From the NCBI RefSeq assembly GCF_032362555.1, contig NC_083532.1, positions 3,795,001 to 3,859,000 of the forward strand: a stretch of DNA of 64,000 bases, read 5' to 3'. Positions 32,601-38,388 of the stretch are shown here, piece after piece. A program made the translations under genes and the position numbers. How positions within the stretch are numbered: position 1 is the stretch's first letter; every line of letters starts with the position of its first letter. Under the pieces are notes generated by a model. That model was not told the DNA's origin and did not search any database. It saw only the letters and a list, made by a program, of their open reading frames with translations. The DNA comes from Amyelois transitella. Taxonomy: Eukaryota; Arthropoda; Insecta; Lepidoptera; Pyralidae.

Positions 32601-32993
32601 GAAAATAAATCTATTCTATTCTATTCTTACGGTGTGGTTTCGGGCACTTTAGAATCTTAAAATGCGACAAGGGATATGCTTATAGACTTGAGATTCCTCT
32701 TTTAGCCGATGGACTAGCAATCTGTCACTATTTGAATCTCAATTCTATCATTTAACCAAAACAGCTGATCCTGGCCTTTCAGTCTTTTGATGACCGTTGG
32801 CTGTCTACCCTTACAGGGGCACAGACATGATTATACGTTTTTTTTTGTCCAGGTATCATTCCGCGAAGGAGACTACATATCAAACGTGACTGCGATTGAC
32901 GAGGGCTGGATGACCGGCCAGGTCTTGCGCACGGGCCATACTGGAATGTTACCAGCCAACTACGTTGAGAGAGTCAAACCGAATAACTACTAA
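8618..32993 (+). CDS. Lasp: Lasp, LIM and SH3 domain protein (8 coding exons)
   Basis: The coding exons are 8618-8686, 18740-18834, 26461-26593, 26896-27031, 29385-29888, 31251-31357, 32349-32396 and 32853-32993. All have AG/GT borders and compatible phases, giving 410 residues. The LIM domain is at 5-56, with zinc ligands C5, C8, H26, C29, C32, C35, C53 and H56. Two nebulin repeats follow (about 68-99 and 106-140). A Gln/His/Pro-rich linker (145-348) contains five tandem QSQTHHH units (195-228). The SH3 domain is at 349-410 (ALYDY-like [21 protein letters not shown]). The family binds F-actin and localises to adhesions and muscle Z-lines; insects have one Lasp gene. Exon 1 follows a GC-richer stretch at about 8430-8617 that is probably the promoter and 5' UTR. 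Intron 1 is 10 kb and full of repeats. The exon 5 acceptor has a weak pyrimidine tract. Confidence 0.95.
8687..10126 (+). other. Lasp intron 1, 5' part
   Basis: AT-rich intron sequence with no ORF, RNA gene or repeat that I recognise. First-intron enhancers are possible but nothing in the sequence shows one. Confidence 0.4.
10127..10385 (+). mobile_element. SINE-A copy (near full length)
   Basis: SINE-A is the commonest repeat here: about 265 bp, starting GCCGTGTGGTTCCCGGCACC and ending CGTGATTATATGTATG plus (TATG)n. A conserved mid-part reads GATGGGCTAGCAACCTGTCA then ATTTGAATCTCAATT, which could be weak pol III A and B boxes. Its final ~45 bp resemble the 3' end of the RTE LINE at 24305-24350. 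This copy is diverged in its first 15 bp. Confidence 0.8.
10770..11345. repeat. Degenerate tandem array, unit about 100 bp
   Basis: At least four diverged units each carry a GGCCAT block, a T-run and a GGTCGAATGGTTAGG-like block. The blocks recur near 10830-10910, 10930-11000, 11000-11110, 11120-11190 and 11200-11280. The array ends next to TTTTTCGAAGTCGGTTAAA at 11330. No coding potential is seen. Confidence 0.55.
11346..11738 (+). other. Lasp intron 1, no feature
   Basis: AT-rich intron sequence with nothing recognised, just downstream (minus-strand sense) of the tRNA gene. Confidence 0.4.
11739..11810 (-). tRNA. tRNA-Val, anticodon UAC
   Basis: The 72-nt minus-strand sequence folds as a full cloverleaf. 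The acceptor GGTTCCG pairs with CGGAATC (one G-U). A D-arm is present. The anticodon stem TCTGC/GCAGA holds loop TTTACAC (UAC, reads GUA). The T-stem GCCAG/CTGGC holds loop TTCGATC. A TTTT pol III terminator lies a few bases downstream, at about 11731-11735 on the plus strand. No intron and no SINE body follow, so this looks like a real gene. It lies antisense in Lasp intron 1. Confidence 0.9.
11811..12415 (+). other. Lasp intron 1, no feature
   Basis: AT-rich sequence with no gene or recognised repeat. It includes the upstream flank of the minus-strand tRNA gene. Confidence 0.4.
12416..12687 (+). mobile_element. SINE-A copy, full length
   Basis: This is a complete copy from GCCGTGTTGTTCCCGGCACC to the (TATG)n tail. 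It has a small duplication around AAGGTAAAAACTAAGG near 12497. Confidence 0.85.
12914..13013 (-). mobile_element. SINE-A 3' fragment
   Basis: Minus-strand 3' third of SINE-A, from the (TATG)n tail back to the GCCAAATAGCTGA block. Confidence 0.75.
13070..13567 (+). mobile_element. SINE-A copy split by a Rep-C insertion
   Basis: The SINE-A 5' part (13070-13247) and its 3' end (about 13515-13567) are separated by a Rep-C element in the other orientation. The insertion post-dates this SINE copy. Confidence 0.7.
13257..13468 (-). mobile_element. Rep-C copy
   Basis: Rep-C is a ~205-bp repeat. In sense it runs from TGTGAAGTTGACGTTGTTGA through CTGCAGTGCAGTTTGTTACC and CGCCTTGGAAGCGGCAGTAA to an AATGAATAAAAATTTTGAA tail. 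Other copies are at 19434-19640 and 56632-56842. The TTTGAA-rich tail suggests a retroposed LINE 3' end or SINE; no ORF is present. Confidence 0.75.
14145..14229 (+). mobile_element. Mini-Helitron (Heli-1) 3' fragment
   Basis: It matches the 3' part of the Heli-1 copies at 36299 and 37572 (CAATGATGCCCAAAATAACT, GCGGACAAAGTCG). It ends near GGCACAGATAG instead of CAGCTAG. Confidence 0.65.
14391..14630. mobile_element. Two SINE-A 3' fragments in inverted orientation
   Basis: A minus-strand tail (14391-14461) abuts a plus-strand 3' two-thirds (about 14464-14630), forming a potential hairpin. Confidence 0.7.
14668..16700 (-). mobile_element. 5'-truncated Jockey/CR1-group LINE
   Basis: The element carries the reverse-transcriptase ORF below and ends on its 3' side with an A-rich AAATA-type tail (plus strand 14668-14711). 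The endonuclease and any ORF1 are absent, as expected after incomplete reverse transcription. The 5' boundary is near 16680-16710. I found no clear target duplication. Confidence 0.75.
14902..16710 (-). CDS. Jockey-like LINE reverse transcriptase (N-terminally truncated)
   Basis: This 602-residue open frame carries the RT palm motifs: [47 protein letters not shown] and [12 protein letters not shown]-terminal thumb/connection region ends near RSAIEINK. This arrangement is typical of Jockey/CR1-type non-LTR elements. There is no endonuclease domain upstream, and the first residues are probably flanking DNA. The frame has no stop codons, so the copy is young despite its truncation. It lies antisense in Lasp intron 1. 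Confidence 0.8.
   Translation of the reverse strand: MWNWNTRSGNIGIIYHHKLFWSFIKSNRHGSNSLPSTMYLEDQSADTSDDISNLFATYFHSNFQDNSTDSSNSVPAGHLHGFNLISNIEIDTDFVLKSLTTVDISKGAGPDLIDAKFVAGCAAGLCHPLSILFRRSIVEGTVPKIWKQAFITPVHKNGSKSNIKNYRPISKLCIFVKIFEKIIHDQVYNALASSFIEEQHGFLRKRSTNSNLISFIDYVTVNMESGGQVDSVFTDFSKAFDRIDHGILLKKLYLAGIHGNLFRWFSSYIENRSQAVAINGSLSIWNVVPSGVPQGSLLGPLLFNIFINDVRSCFSNSQVLLYADDMKIFSNISSVSDCLLLQEDLNKFAEYCSSNKLDLNINKCYYISFTRKTKPTHYNYCLLGNELKRVEEIRDLGIIHDSKLTYEIHIDHIVKKASRSLGFLKRSCSQFTNVKLIKILYCALVRSSLEYCSQVWNPQYNIYIDRLESIQRKFLRYLQFKTKCFDSYYNSMCSRYHFLPLYIRRQTADIMFLVKIAQSQLDTPSLLNKIYLKVPTRTVRLPTFLYVPYSACKYRHNSFFVRSAIEINKIAAHPDLDLFNSSVNKFKNTLSQAWFNGSLSAS
16937..17262. repeat. Tandem triplication, ~110-bp unit
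   Basis: Three direct copies (starting about 16937, 17046 and 17156) each contain TATCTAACATAAACTTTTAA, a T/A-rich part and a minus-strand SINE-A tail ending GGGGAAGACAGAGCC. The third unit is 4 bp shorter. The third tail continues into a complete SINE-A, so the array grew by duplication of the SINE edge plus its flank. Confidence 0.85.
17217..17472 (-). mobile_element. SINE-A copy, full length
   Basis: Complete minus-strand copy from the tail at 17217 to GTGCCGGGAACCACACGGC. It is close to consensus. Confidence 0.85.
17698..17815 (-). mobile_element. SINE-A, strongly diverged
   Basis: Only short blocks remain (GGCCACGTTCAACTGGATGG, GACAGTCACAGGTT). An old copy. Confidence 0.5.
18069..18340 (+). 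mobile_element. Heli-2 5' fragment followed by SINE-A fragment
   Basis: TCCTATACTAATAAG to TGAAATTCGGTATGCCG (18071-18150) matches the start of the mini-Helitrons. It runs into a partial SINE-A (18153-18340). Confidence 0.55.
18585..18690 (-). mobile_element. SINE-A 3' fragment
   Basis: Minus-strand SINE-A tail portion ending 49 bp before the Lasp exon 2 acceptor. Confidence 0.75.
18890..19094 (-). mobile_element. Mini-Helitron Heli-2
   Basis: On the minus strand it starts TCCTACTAATATTATAAATA and contains TTTTTGCGTGAAAG in complement. It ends at GGAGGCCGCCCTCG rather than the usual GGCCTCTAG. Related copies lie near 55.0-55.3 kb and 58.2-58.4 kb. Confidence 0.65.
19103..19684 (+). mobile_element. 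SINE-A copy split by Rep-C
   Basis: SINE-A pieces at 19103-19200, 19308-19433 and 19645-19684 are interrupted by Rep-C (19434-19640). This is the second nested Rep-C in SINE-A in the window. Confidence 0.7.
19434..19640 (+). mobile_element. Rep-C copy
   Basis: Full-length copy starting TTAATATTGTGAAGTTGACG and ending in a TTTTGAATTTTGAA tail. Confidence 0.75.
19960..20075 (-). mobile_element. Rep-C fragment, diverged
   Basis: It contains GATGACGTCAACATAA, a CTACCGGTTCC block and CACTGCAGCATTTTC in the minus orientation. Confidence 0.5.
20142..20453. mobile_element. SINE-A fragments (+ then -)
   Basis: A plus-strand middle and 3' part (20142-20312) is followed by a minus-strand 5' end (20392-20453). 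Confidence 0.65.
20454..21041 (+). other. Lasp intron 2, no feature
   Basis: Unique-looking AT-rich intron sequence upstream of the RTE insertion. Nothing is recognised. Confidence 0.4.
21084..21323 (+). CDS. Short upstream ORF of the RTE element (79 aa)
   Basis: A 79-codon ORF starts 142 bp before the main ORF and overlaps it by 98 bp in another frame. Some RTE elements have a short ORF1 overlapping ORF2. The protein is Arg/Gly-rich with no known domain. It could simply be leader sequence without a stop. Confidence 0.35.
   Translation: MARGEPSLERATSAMGLGDPQVMASLTLACGALLGRTKLFPCVSWESHGCKFFKRAPKWRRWYPHPITSRSRRERYAVC
21226..24336 (+). CDS. RTE endonuclease-reverse transcriptase, intact
   Basis: The protein has 1036 residues. 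The N-terminal apurinic-like endonuclease shows [23 protein letters not shown] (about 178-187) and DSDHLLV. Reverse transcriptase follows: [61 protein letters not shown] and YADD at 761-764. The C-terminal region has the RTE-typical [10 protein letters not shown] and GRPRRTYLD. All metal-binding residues expected for both enzymes are visible. The protein would nick DNA and prime reverse transcription of its own RNA, and perhaps of SINE-A RNA. The true start could be a downstream Met such as the one at MNVRGG. Confidence 0.9.
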   Translation: MDANFLKEHLNGGDGIRTPSRLVPGGSGMRSAESRFATMNVRGGMKDKIEEVCQMMDERRLDVLCVNETKRKGCDATQHGPYTAYWSGISSTSRGCQGVGLILSARMAECVNEYECVSPRLLWIRLKVGITRIFVLGVYAPWDVGSRGTTSAKSENEEFWNSVREVLKVTKPNEKIIMLGDFNGWVGVKRDGYEKVLGAFGDEKVNDNGRSVLEICLEWDLFVSNSMFQHKKIHTYTRVEGILKSMIDFVIVDERLKNKVLDTRAYRGAGIDSDHLLVISRIRGIFNRWRHRVREQTSALERVKVENLQDMDVGKKYINRLKDEFEDLEEMSDIEDGWKEFKERIVKVAVEVCGVSRRRKGKNHKNAWMSKDVQELVRLKKKAWLDLLAAKANLRMQEVIDEDVNEARKEYKKMKDLVKKAVIRKKEEYKEDFDKRLSEDFQSNLKVFWKSVRSARGNTITRELTRIRCQDGSVVKGEECVLKIWKDYFESLFEKKEGNKKDFCYSEEKENEMEGEIEMFEIVEALKSMKAGKAAGCDRVSVEMLKAGKGVVASQLYCLFNLCWRSGRVPKDWCKAVIVPLYKGKGSQLDCKNYRGISLLSVVGKLYAKVLINRVRNETDDKIWDAQAGFRKGMGCTDQVFSLRCIAEKFLAKSQKVYCTFVDLEKAYDRVERNELWSALSMHGVSSLLIRALKSLYEDSSACVRINGAHTEWFKIEKGVRQGCVASPWLFNLFMDSCLTDLKESKSGLRMNELLVKCLLYADDQVILASSAEELQEMVNCMHEALKEKGMKVNVSKTKTLVFEMEKEMTACNILIGGEKVEQVKEFVYLGSKFTSDGKYDSDIERRVNAGNMVNGALHAFMSSQKLSKKARLAVHRGVLVPTLMYGSESWVWQKKHESRINAVEMRALRSMMGVKLSDRIRNSVIRECCDVKEDVVTGIEKGMLRWFGHVERMNESRLTKQIYKESVEGKVGVGRPRRTYLDQIKDVLVKGQVKSTRNRRACMKRVMNVDEAKEVCRDRGKWKEVVSAYPSGKEA
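24853..24945 (+). mobile_element. RTE 3' fragment
   Basis: It matches the coding 3' end around 24228-24310 with a few changes, and stops before the tail. Confidence 0.7.
24960..25825 (+). other. Lasp intron 2, mostly unique
   Basis: It holds a small Helitron 3' scrap near 24970-25000 (GCAAAGTCGCAGGCGC, CTCTAG). A block at 25303-25400 (AGTCCCTGCATAGCATCAGC, GAATGGCAATGCT) recurs at 27060-27140 and marks another low-copy repeat. No gene is seen. Confidence 0.45.
25826..25970 (+). mobile_element. RTE 3' fragment, diverged
   Basis: It matches the LINE region around 24190-24340 at reduced identity and ends with TGTATGTATG. Confidence 0.65.
26119..26241 (-). mobile_element. SINE-A fragment
   Basis: Minus-strand middle part lacking both ends. 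Confidence 0.7.
26709..26872 (+). mobile_element. SINE-A fragment in Lasp intron 3
   Basis: Plus-strand middle and 3' part ending in TATGTATG, 23 bp before Lasp exon 4. Confidence 0.7.
27060..27795 (+). other. Lasp intron 4, low-copy repeat then unique DNA
   Basis: 27060-27240 repeats the block seen at 25303-25430 (CCTGCATAGCACCAG, GAATGGCAATGCT, then a TTCGGTG block). The rest is AT-rich and unrecognised. Confidence 0.5.
27797..28170. mobile_element. Cluster of three SINE-A fragments
   Basis: Fragments: minus 27797-27905, plus 27979-28109 and minus 28110-28166, so both orientations are adjacent. Confidence 0.65.
28190..28433 (+). mobile_element. SINE-B (tRNA-derived), full length
   Basis: SINE-B begins with a tRNA-like head, GGCCTCTGTGGCTCAGCGG (A box) and GGTTCGAATCC (B box). 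A ~170-bp body follows (GATGAGAAAAGAACTTTTTC, TTGGATGTTTATC, AGTATCTCGTAACACAAG). It ends TGTAATTTGTCCCGTATATA. The head does not fold as a complete tRNA and runs straight into the body. Other copies: 31634, 41541(-), 43928, 54503(-), 61025, 63005(-). Confidence 0.85.
28773..29234. mobile_element. TA-flanked MITE, CAGGGTGAC ends
   Basis: The ends CAGGGTGACGTTTA and TAAATGTCACCCTG are inverted repeats, each flanked by TA (28771-28772, 29235-29236). It is 462 bp with no ORF. TA duplication fits the Tc1/mariner group, but the family is not certain. Confidence 0.7.
29534..29635 (+). repeat. 21-bp coding minisatellite in Lasp linker (QSQTHHH x5)
   Basis: Five 21-bp units start at 29534, 29555, 29576, 29597 and 29618, differing mainly by CAC/CAT at the last codon. 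The alternation suggests doubling of a two-unit block. The array sits in the disordered linker between the nebulin repeats and SH3. Confidence 0.9.
29995..30110 (+). mobile_element. SINE-B 3' fragment
   Basis: From ATTATAAAATTTAGTGTCG to the TTTGTCCCGTATATATTTAT end. The tRNA head is missing. Confidence 0.75.
30111..30700 (+). other. Lasp intron 5, no feature
   Basis: AT-rich intron with nothing recognised. Confidence 0.4.
30710..30935 (-). mobile_element. Rep-D copy
   Basis: Rep-D is a ~230-bp repeat containing GGTTGCGGAGGTCAGACGGG, ACCTGACTCACCCAATCCAG and ATCCATGGTCAAAGGCAT blocks (listed in its sense). Related copies lie near 47995, 49155, 54335, 56390, 58735 and 62160. No ORF or tRNA-like head is evident. 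Confidence 0.7.
31100..31200. repeat. ~34-bp minisatellite, three units
   Basis: ATGCTTTTAAAATAGAAGAT is repeated three times. The last unit runs into AAAAGCATTTATCTAT, which is inverted relative to the sequence before the first unit, so the block forms a foldback. Confidence 0.75.
31388..31556 (-). mobile_element. RTE 3' end copy
   Basis: Minus-strand copy of the last ~160 bp of the RTE LINE, including the stop codon and (TATG)n tail. It is nearly identical to 24190-24350, so it is a recent 5'-truncated insertion. It starts 30 bp after the Lasp exon 6 donor. Confidence 0.85.
31634..31872 (+). mobile_element. SINE-B copy, full length
   Basis: Complete, with GGCCTCTGTGGCGCAGCGG head and GGTTCGAATCCCGG B box. 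It ends TGTAATTTGTC then an A-run. Confidence 0.85.
31874..31985 (-). mobile_element. SINE-A 3' fragment
   Basis: Minus-strand 3' part, directly abutting the A-run of the SINE-B before it. Confidence 0.75.
32011..32259 (+). mobile_element. SINE-A copy, near full length
   Basis: It runs from CACCGTGTGGTTACCAGC to GTGACCGTATGTATG. Confidence 0.8.
32478..32628 (+). mobile_element. Rep-C, diverged
   Basis: It contains AATGCTGCAGGGTAGTTTG, GCTTTGGAAGCGGTAGTAG and a TTTTGAAAATAAATC-like tail. It is shorter and more diverged than the other Rep-C copies. Confidence 0.6.
32632..32840 (+). mobile_element. SINE-A copy ending at the Lasp last-intron acceptor
   Basis: This diverged copy ends ACATGATTATACG about 13 bp before the exon 8 acceptor. 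The branch-point region of Lasp intron 7 is therefore inside the SINE. Confidence 0.7.
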
Positions 32994-33830
32994 AAATATA
33001 ACGAAAATTACCCGAAAACGTTATATAGTTGGAGCGAAAGTTGGTCGTGGAAAACTATGTAATAGTTAGAAGTATGGATAACAATTAAATGCAAGAAATT
33101 AACTGCAAAACGTTATATAGTTGGAGCGAAAGTTGGTCGTGAAAAACTATGTAATATTTAGAAGTATGCATAACTATTAAATGCAAGAAATTAACTGAAA
33201 ACGTTATATAGTTGGAGCGAAAGTTGGTCGTTAATAACTATTGTTACCGGTAAAATGAAAAATAAGAAATATAACTTCGATAATGCAATAATTTAGGTGT
33301 CCGTAAATTTTATATACTTATAGTTGAAGGGAAAGTTATCGTGGTAACTTAAAACTATAGCATTAATTATACTATTAATAAATAATACAGGTTTTAAATG
33401 CCGAAATAAAATAAAAGTTTAATACCTGTATTATTTATATTTATAAATAGAATAATGCAATGCTAAAGTTAAAAATCAGCTATAATACAAATTCCCTGGA
33501 AATAGTTGATGCAAAAGTTGGTCGTGTGGGCTTCTAAGTGTGTTGAACTTATTGTCTTTTACACCATGATTCCGGAAAATATTTAATAGTTGATGTAAAA
33601 GTTGGTTGAGCAAGATTTAGATAATTGTTACATCGTTCAATCTAACACCGTTAAAAATAAAGATAGTTTTTTTTTTCTTAATAATTGTATTATTATTTTT
33701 TTTGAATGAACTGCACTAAACCTTTATGTAAACTATTTTATGTTTTATAAAATAAATATGCTAAAACATTTCGAAAACATTTTTTAAACCACGATATCAA
33801 CTTTCGCATCAACTCCATTTTGCCAAACTG
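32994..33830 (+). promoter_or_regulatory. Lasp 3' UTR with repeated 25-nt motif
   Basis: A motif close to ATAGTTGGAGCGAAAGTTGG followed by TCGTG occurs at 33025, 33117, 33208, 33320 (diverged), 33502 and 33586, and inverted at 33791-33816. The first three lie in ~92-bp direct repeats; the later ones share only the motif. Conservation of the core while spacers differ suggests a functional RNA element, but this could also be decay of an array. Polyadenylation hexamers occur near 33404 and 33749. Confidence 0.5.
33016..33243. repeat. ~92-bp direct repeats after the Lasp stop codon
   Basis: Two full units and one half unit start at about 33016, 33108 and 33199. They share AACGTTATATAGTTGGAGCG and AAATGCAAGAAATTAACTG blocks at high identity. 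Confidence 0.9.
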
Positions 33831-35598
33831 TCATAATTTTATTTACTTTTATAGCGATTTAACTTTCTATACAATATATATTTAAATGAAATTAAAAAAC
33901 ATCTCTAAAATAAAATTGATATTCCTTTGATCTAAAAGTTGATAGCTTACTTATATGTTTGTCAAATATTTAAAGATTTCCTTCACATATTAGCAAAAAA
34001 ACGTGATACCTTTTACAACTCATAAATATATAACTATAAGAACAATAGTTCATTTCTCATATCATTGACTGGTTTAATGTAGAACGAAAGATATACATAT
34101 ATATATTTTTATATACTTATTTGCCACTAGTTTTTTAGTGTTGTATTTATATTTTTAAGGCGTACTGTTAAAATTGTCGAATAATGCCTCTTTTTGTAGA
34201 GGTGTATGTATTTTTAGTGGGAATATATATACTTACAACCATTGCCTTAATAATCAATACGAACATCTTTAGTCAGCATGTAAGTGATACATGCTGTTTA
34301 ATTATTTTGCAAAATTTCAGACAAGCATCTATCAAGAATTTCGAACGTACGTTTTTGTACTTGTCCTAGTCGCTTGCTACGACATCCATAAGAAAATACC
34401 TAAAGCATGTAACATTTTACATGCTGTTAATTATTTGCTGAGTGCTGATAACTAGCTTATATTATGCAATGGTTGTTAGTCCTTTTGTTGACTTCTACGA
34501 CCTCCACCATCAGCTAATGATGGAGTAGTCTTATTGAAGTTGCTAAATGGACATAAAATTTTACAATTTTATATATATTTATTCATTAAAGTATATATGT
34601 GACAATAAACTATGTTATCACTATTTAAGAACTAATATGTTATCCTACGGGATAATAAGGTTATAATTGCGCCAACGTATAAAAGCATATAGCTTTTTTT
34701 AATAATTGTACATAGAAATATTTTTATATAACTATTTTATGGACCAAAATATACTTATATGCATTTTCAACTACCATTCCATTTTAAATAAACTACTTAC
34801 TTTAGCTACTGGATACCGGTAAAATTTTGCTTATAACGACTTTATAACCGTTTTAAGCGACAATTATTTTCAATTTGATACATTCAAACGCAGATCAAGT
34901 TAACCTTCATTGGACCCTTTGACGCGGTAATAGAGGTAAATTTGGGTAAGTTGATATGCAGTTGATTGTACGAAGCAAAATGTACCGCTACTTCGCTTGT
35001 ATGACATAGTTTTAATGTTGTAAGAGCCAAAATTTAATTTAAAAGTATCAATTGATACGTTGCCATCAAAATGCATTATTCCATATGATAAATATATGTA
35101 ATCATCACAGTGCATTCCCAATTTAATTTTTAACTGTGTGGTTCTAGAGCCCAGGGTAGTATCAATATTTTCGATGCCAGGAGTCACAGACAATTACTCG
35201 AAATATGCCACTGAGAATATAGACACACTCTTGGCAAACTTTTTTTTTTCGCAGATGTGAACTCTAGAAGGTGTTAAACTGTTAACACGTGGAATGACGC
35301 TACGATGATTTTTTAATTTATTTTAAGCAATTTTGAAATTATCTTACTGTACACAAATGCCGATATTACATTGTAAATAAATAAGTTTATTCATGTTTAC
35401 GGCGTAATTTTAAGATTTTTTTTTATTGTTTACATTCCGTTTTTATAACCAACACTTATTTATACATAACGGATTTAGTTTTAAACATAGTAATTATGTT
35501 GTTAGGTTAGTTATAATTATAATTTTATTTATTTTGTCAATAGTCAAGCTTTATTATTTCATCTTACTACGCAAAAAATATAACTTAACACATCTATA
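33831..35598. other. Repeat-poor AT-rich stretch after Lasp
   Basis: No SINE copies and no convincing ORF are seen over 1.7 kb. It may be the distal Lasp 3' UTR, with alternative polyadenylation hexamers such as AATAAAC near 34611 and 34785. Confidence 0.4.
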
Positions 35599-35790
35599 TT
35601 AATACTATAGAGTTTGTTTGTTTGAACGCGCTAATCTCAGGAACTACTGGTTCGAATTGAAAAATTATTTTTGCGTTGAAAAGACCATTTATCGATGAAG
35701 GTTTAAGGCTATATAACATCACGCTGCAACTGTAAGGAGCAAAGTAATATTGGAATATGTGGAAAAAAACGGGTTAATAAATTTTTTTAA
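35599..35790 (+). mobile_element. Mini-Helitron Heli-1, 3' end missing
   Basis: It has the Heli-1 start (CTATATTAATACTATAGAG, TTTGTTTGAACGCGC) through ATCACGCTGCAACTGTAAGG. The 3' third is missing. Confidence 0.7.
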
Positions 35791-35799
35791 GCGATAGGT

Positions 35800-35882
35800 C
35801 ACCTTTCACGAGTCTTCGAGACTGTTGGCTCTGTCTACTCCGCAATTTCCAAGAGGTTAAGACGTGTTATTTGTGTGTATTT
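35800..35882 (+). mobile_element. SINE-A 3' tail
   Basis: Tail fragment with TGTTGGCTCTGTCTACTCCG and an insertion before the GACGTG block. Confidence 0.6.
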
Positions 35883-36298
35883 ATTAGTTCCACACGTGCC
35901 GATCCACGGGTATAGCAATAACTATATATTATGTTATATATGGTATCATAATAGACTTTGTAAAAAGAAATTTTATATTCGCACAATGTTTAGAAAAAAT
36001 AAAAAGTAGAAAAAATCACATAATTGGTTTCTTAAATATATGAATAATATGCCAATGTCAACGTTTATTTAGACGTTATTAGTATGAAAGAAAAAACGTA
36101 ACCAAAAGCAATATCGTTCTATAAACAGTTTAACGGGACATATAAATAAATATACACTGTTATTTCCTTTTCTTCATCACAATAAGGGCTTTTGTAACGT
36201 AACAGTATTATGTATAGTTACAGTGCCTTGGACATTTTAATAAATTTTATAAGCTATATTATTACGCATTTTTATTTGACTTACATCTTAGTTGTAGA

Positions 36299-36565
36299 TC
36301 TATACTAATATTAAAAAGCTGAGGAGTTTGTTTGTTTGAACGCGCTGATCTCGGGAACTACTGATTCGAATTGAAAAATTATTTTTGTGTTGAATAGACC
36401 ATTTACCGAGGAAGGATATAGGCTATAAAACATCACGCTGCAACTTTAAGGTGCGAAGAAGTAATGGAAAATGTGAAACAAAACGGGGAAAATTATTCAT
36501 CCATGAGGGCCTAAATGATGCCCAAAATAACTATTTCACGCGGATGAAGTCGCGTTCACAGTTAG
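36299..36565 (+). mobile_element. Mini-Helitron Heli-1, full length
   Basis: It begins TCTATACTAATATTA and ends CACAGTTAG before a T. Helitrons start TC, end CTRR and insert between A and T. The CTAG end is mutated to TTAG here. Confidence 0.75.
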
Positions 36566-36698
36566 TTGAAAAATATTCCTGGTTCATCATCTCCTACTGG
36601 ATATGCCTATGACCACGATACAGTTAAGGTAAAAATCGTCCAGTAAAATAACGGACATGTTATGACAAGACGAGGAGCGTCGGTTACATACTTACTTA

Positions 36699-36780
36699 CT
36701 TGGCCTATCAGTATTTTCAAGACTTAGCTCTGTCTACCCCGCTAGGTACATAGACATGATTATACGTATGTATGCATGTT
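36699..36780 (+). mobile_element. SINE-A 3' tail
   Basis: Tail fragment ending GATTATACGTATGTATG, about 45 bp from the H3 stem-loop. Confidence 0.65.
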
Positions 36781-36822
36781 AAGTATAAACCTGACTAAAT
36801 TCGTTAAGAAACAAAAAACTGC

Positions 36823-36838
36823 AGCCCTGAAAAGGGCT
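36823..36838 (-). terminator. Histone 3' stem-loop of the H3 gene
   Basis: On the minus strand AGCCCTTTTCAGGGCT forms a perfect 6-bp stem with a TTTC loop, flanked by AAA upstream and GCA downstream. It lies 100 nt after the H3 stop codon. This is the stem-loop-binding-protein site of replication-dependent histone mRNAs. Confidence 0.93.
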
Positions 36839-36938
36839 TTGTCACACCAAAATGTCGGTACTTAGTATATACCTTAGTAAATAAGCCCGTTTTAAACGGT
36901 TCATAATTTAATTACTTAAAACACTTGTGAAACTAACA

Positions 36939-37367
<429 letters not shown>

Positions 37368-37396
37368 CTATGGAAATTCTTTTATAATTGTGGCGG

Positions 37397-37403
37397 TTTT
37401 ATA
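37397..37403 (-). promoter_or_regulatory. TATA box of H3
   Basis: TATAAAA on the minus strand in the context CTTATAAAACCGCC, about 48 nt upstream of the H3 start codon. Confidence 0.6.
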
Positions 37404-37571
37404 AGGTTACTCCCCACTTTCATTGCTGTTTTTTATTTTTGAGGGTAGATAGAAAATTCGTTACAAGCTTCGGTAGGTCAAATTGCAATAAAAAAAAATT
37501 ATTCTAATTAGGTAGAACTCACATATCTACCTATATGTAAGTAGTACTTACCTATTATTGTTATACTGTTA

Positions 37572-37766
37572 TCTATACTAATATTATTCTTTTTTCGTTG
37601 AATAGACCATTTATCGAGGAAGGCTATTTAAAATCACGCTGCAACTATAAAGAGCGAAGAAATAATGGAAAATGTGAAAAAAACGGGGAAAATTATTCAT
37701 CCTTGAGGGCCTTCAATGATGCCCAAAATAACTATTCCACGCGGACGAAGTCGCAGGCACAGCTAG
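37572..37766 (+). mobile_element. Mini-Helitron Heli-1, internally deleted
   Basis: It starts TCTATACTAATATTA after an A and ends CACAGCTAG before a T. The GTTTGTTTGAACGCGC section is missing compared with the copy at 36299. Confidence 0.8.
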
Positions 37767-38019
37767 TTCAATATATATTTTTAAACCTAACTATCATTTG
37801 CGCGCGACTTTGCTATAAAAATTGAGCTTTAGTATCTTCTGAATACTAAATGTTTGTTTACCTCTGTGAATATTGGTTTGAAAGTCAGTGCAAACGCCAG
37901 AGTATTTACTCATTTATCTACTAAAAATAAATGTAGGTACACAGAAAACATCGAGATTTGTCTGGTTTAAATAGGTAGATATTTATTTATTGAATTTTTA
38001 ATAATGGAAAATTTCTTAA

Positions 38020-38208
38020 TGTATACGTATAATCACGTCTATATCCCTCGCGGGGTAGACAGAGCCAGCAGTCTTAAAAGACTGAAAGGTCACGTACAGC
38101 TGCCAGCTGCATAGCTTCATTATGGAATTAAGATTCAAATAATGACAGGTTGTTAGCCTACCTCGCCCACAAGACGAATCGCAAGTTTATTAACCTATAC
38201 CTTACTCT
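38020..38208 (-). mobile_element. SINE-A copy, partial
   Basis: Minus-strand 3' two-thirds, downstream of the H2B 3' end. Confidence 0.7.
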
Positions 38209-38286
38209 TTTATTTCTTTATTAACATAAACATTAAAATATTCCAAGTCCAGATTGAAAATAGCTATCGTCAGAAACGGAAAATTC

Positions 38287-38302
38287 AGTCCTCAAAAGGA
38301 CT
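38287..38302 (-). terminator. Histone 3' stem-loop of the H2B gene
   Basis: On the minus strand AGTCCTTTTGAGGACT has a perfect 6-bp stem with a TTTG loop, where the usual loop is TTTC. It lies about 87 nt after the H2B stop codon. Confidence 0.8.
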
Positions 38303-38388
38303 ACGTCATAAAGACCAGCTGCTTTTACATACAATTTGTTTCACACCAATATTGGGTGGTGTATACATAGGTACATAGTTCTTCAATT

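Noticed and set aside
33016-33243. Direct repeats resembling a CRISPR array
   Set aside because: Animal genome, units adjacent without unique spacers, and located in a 3' UTR.
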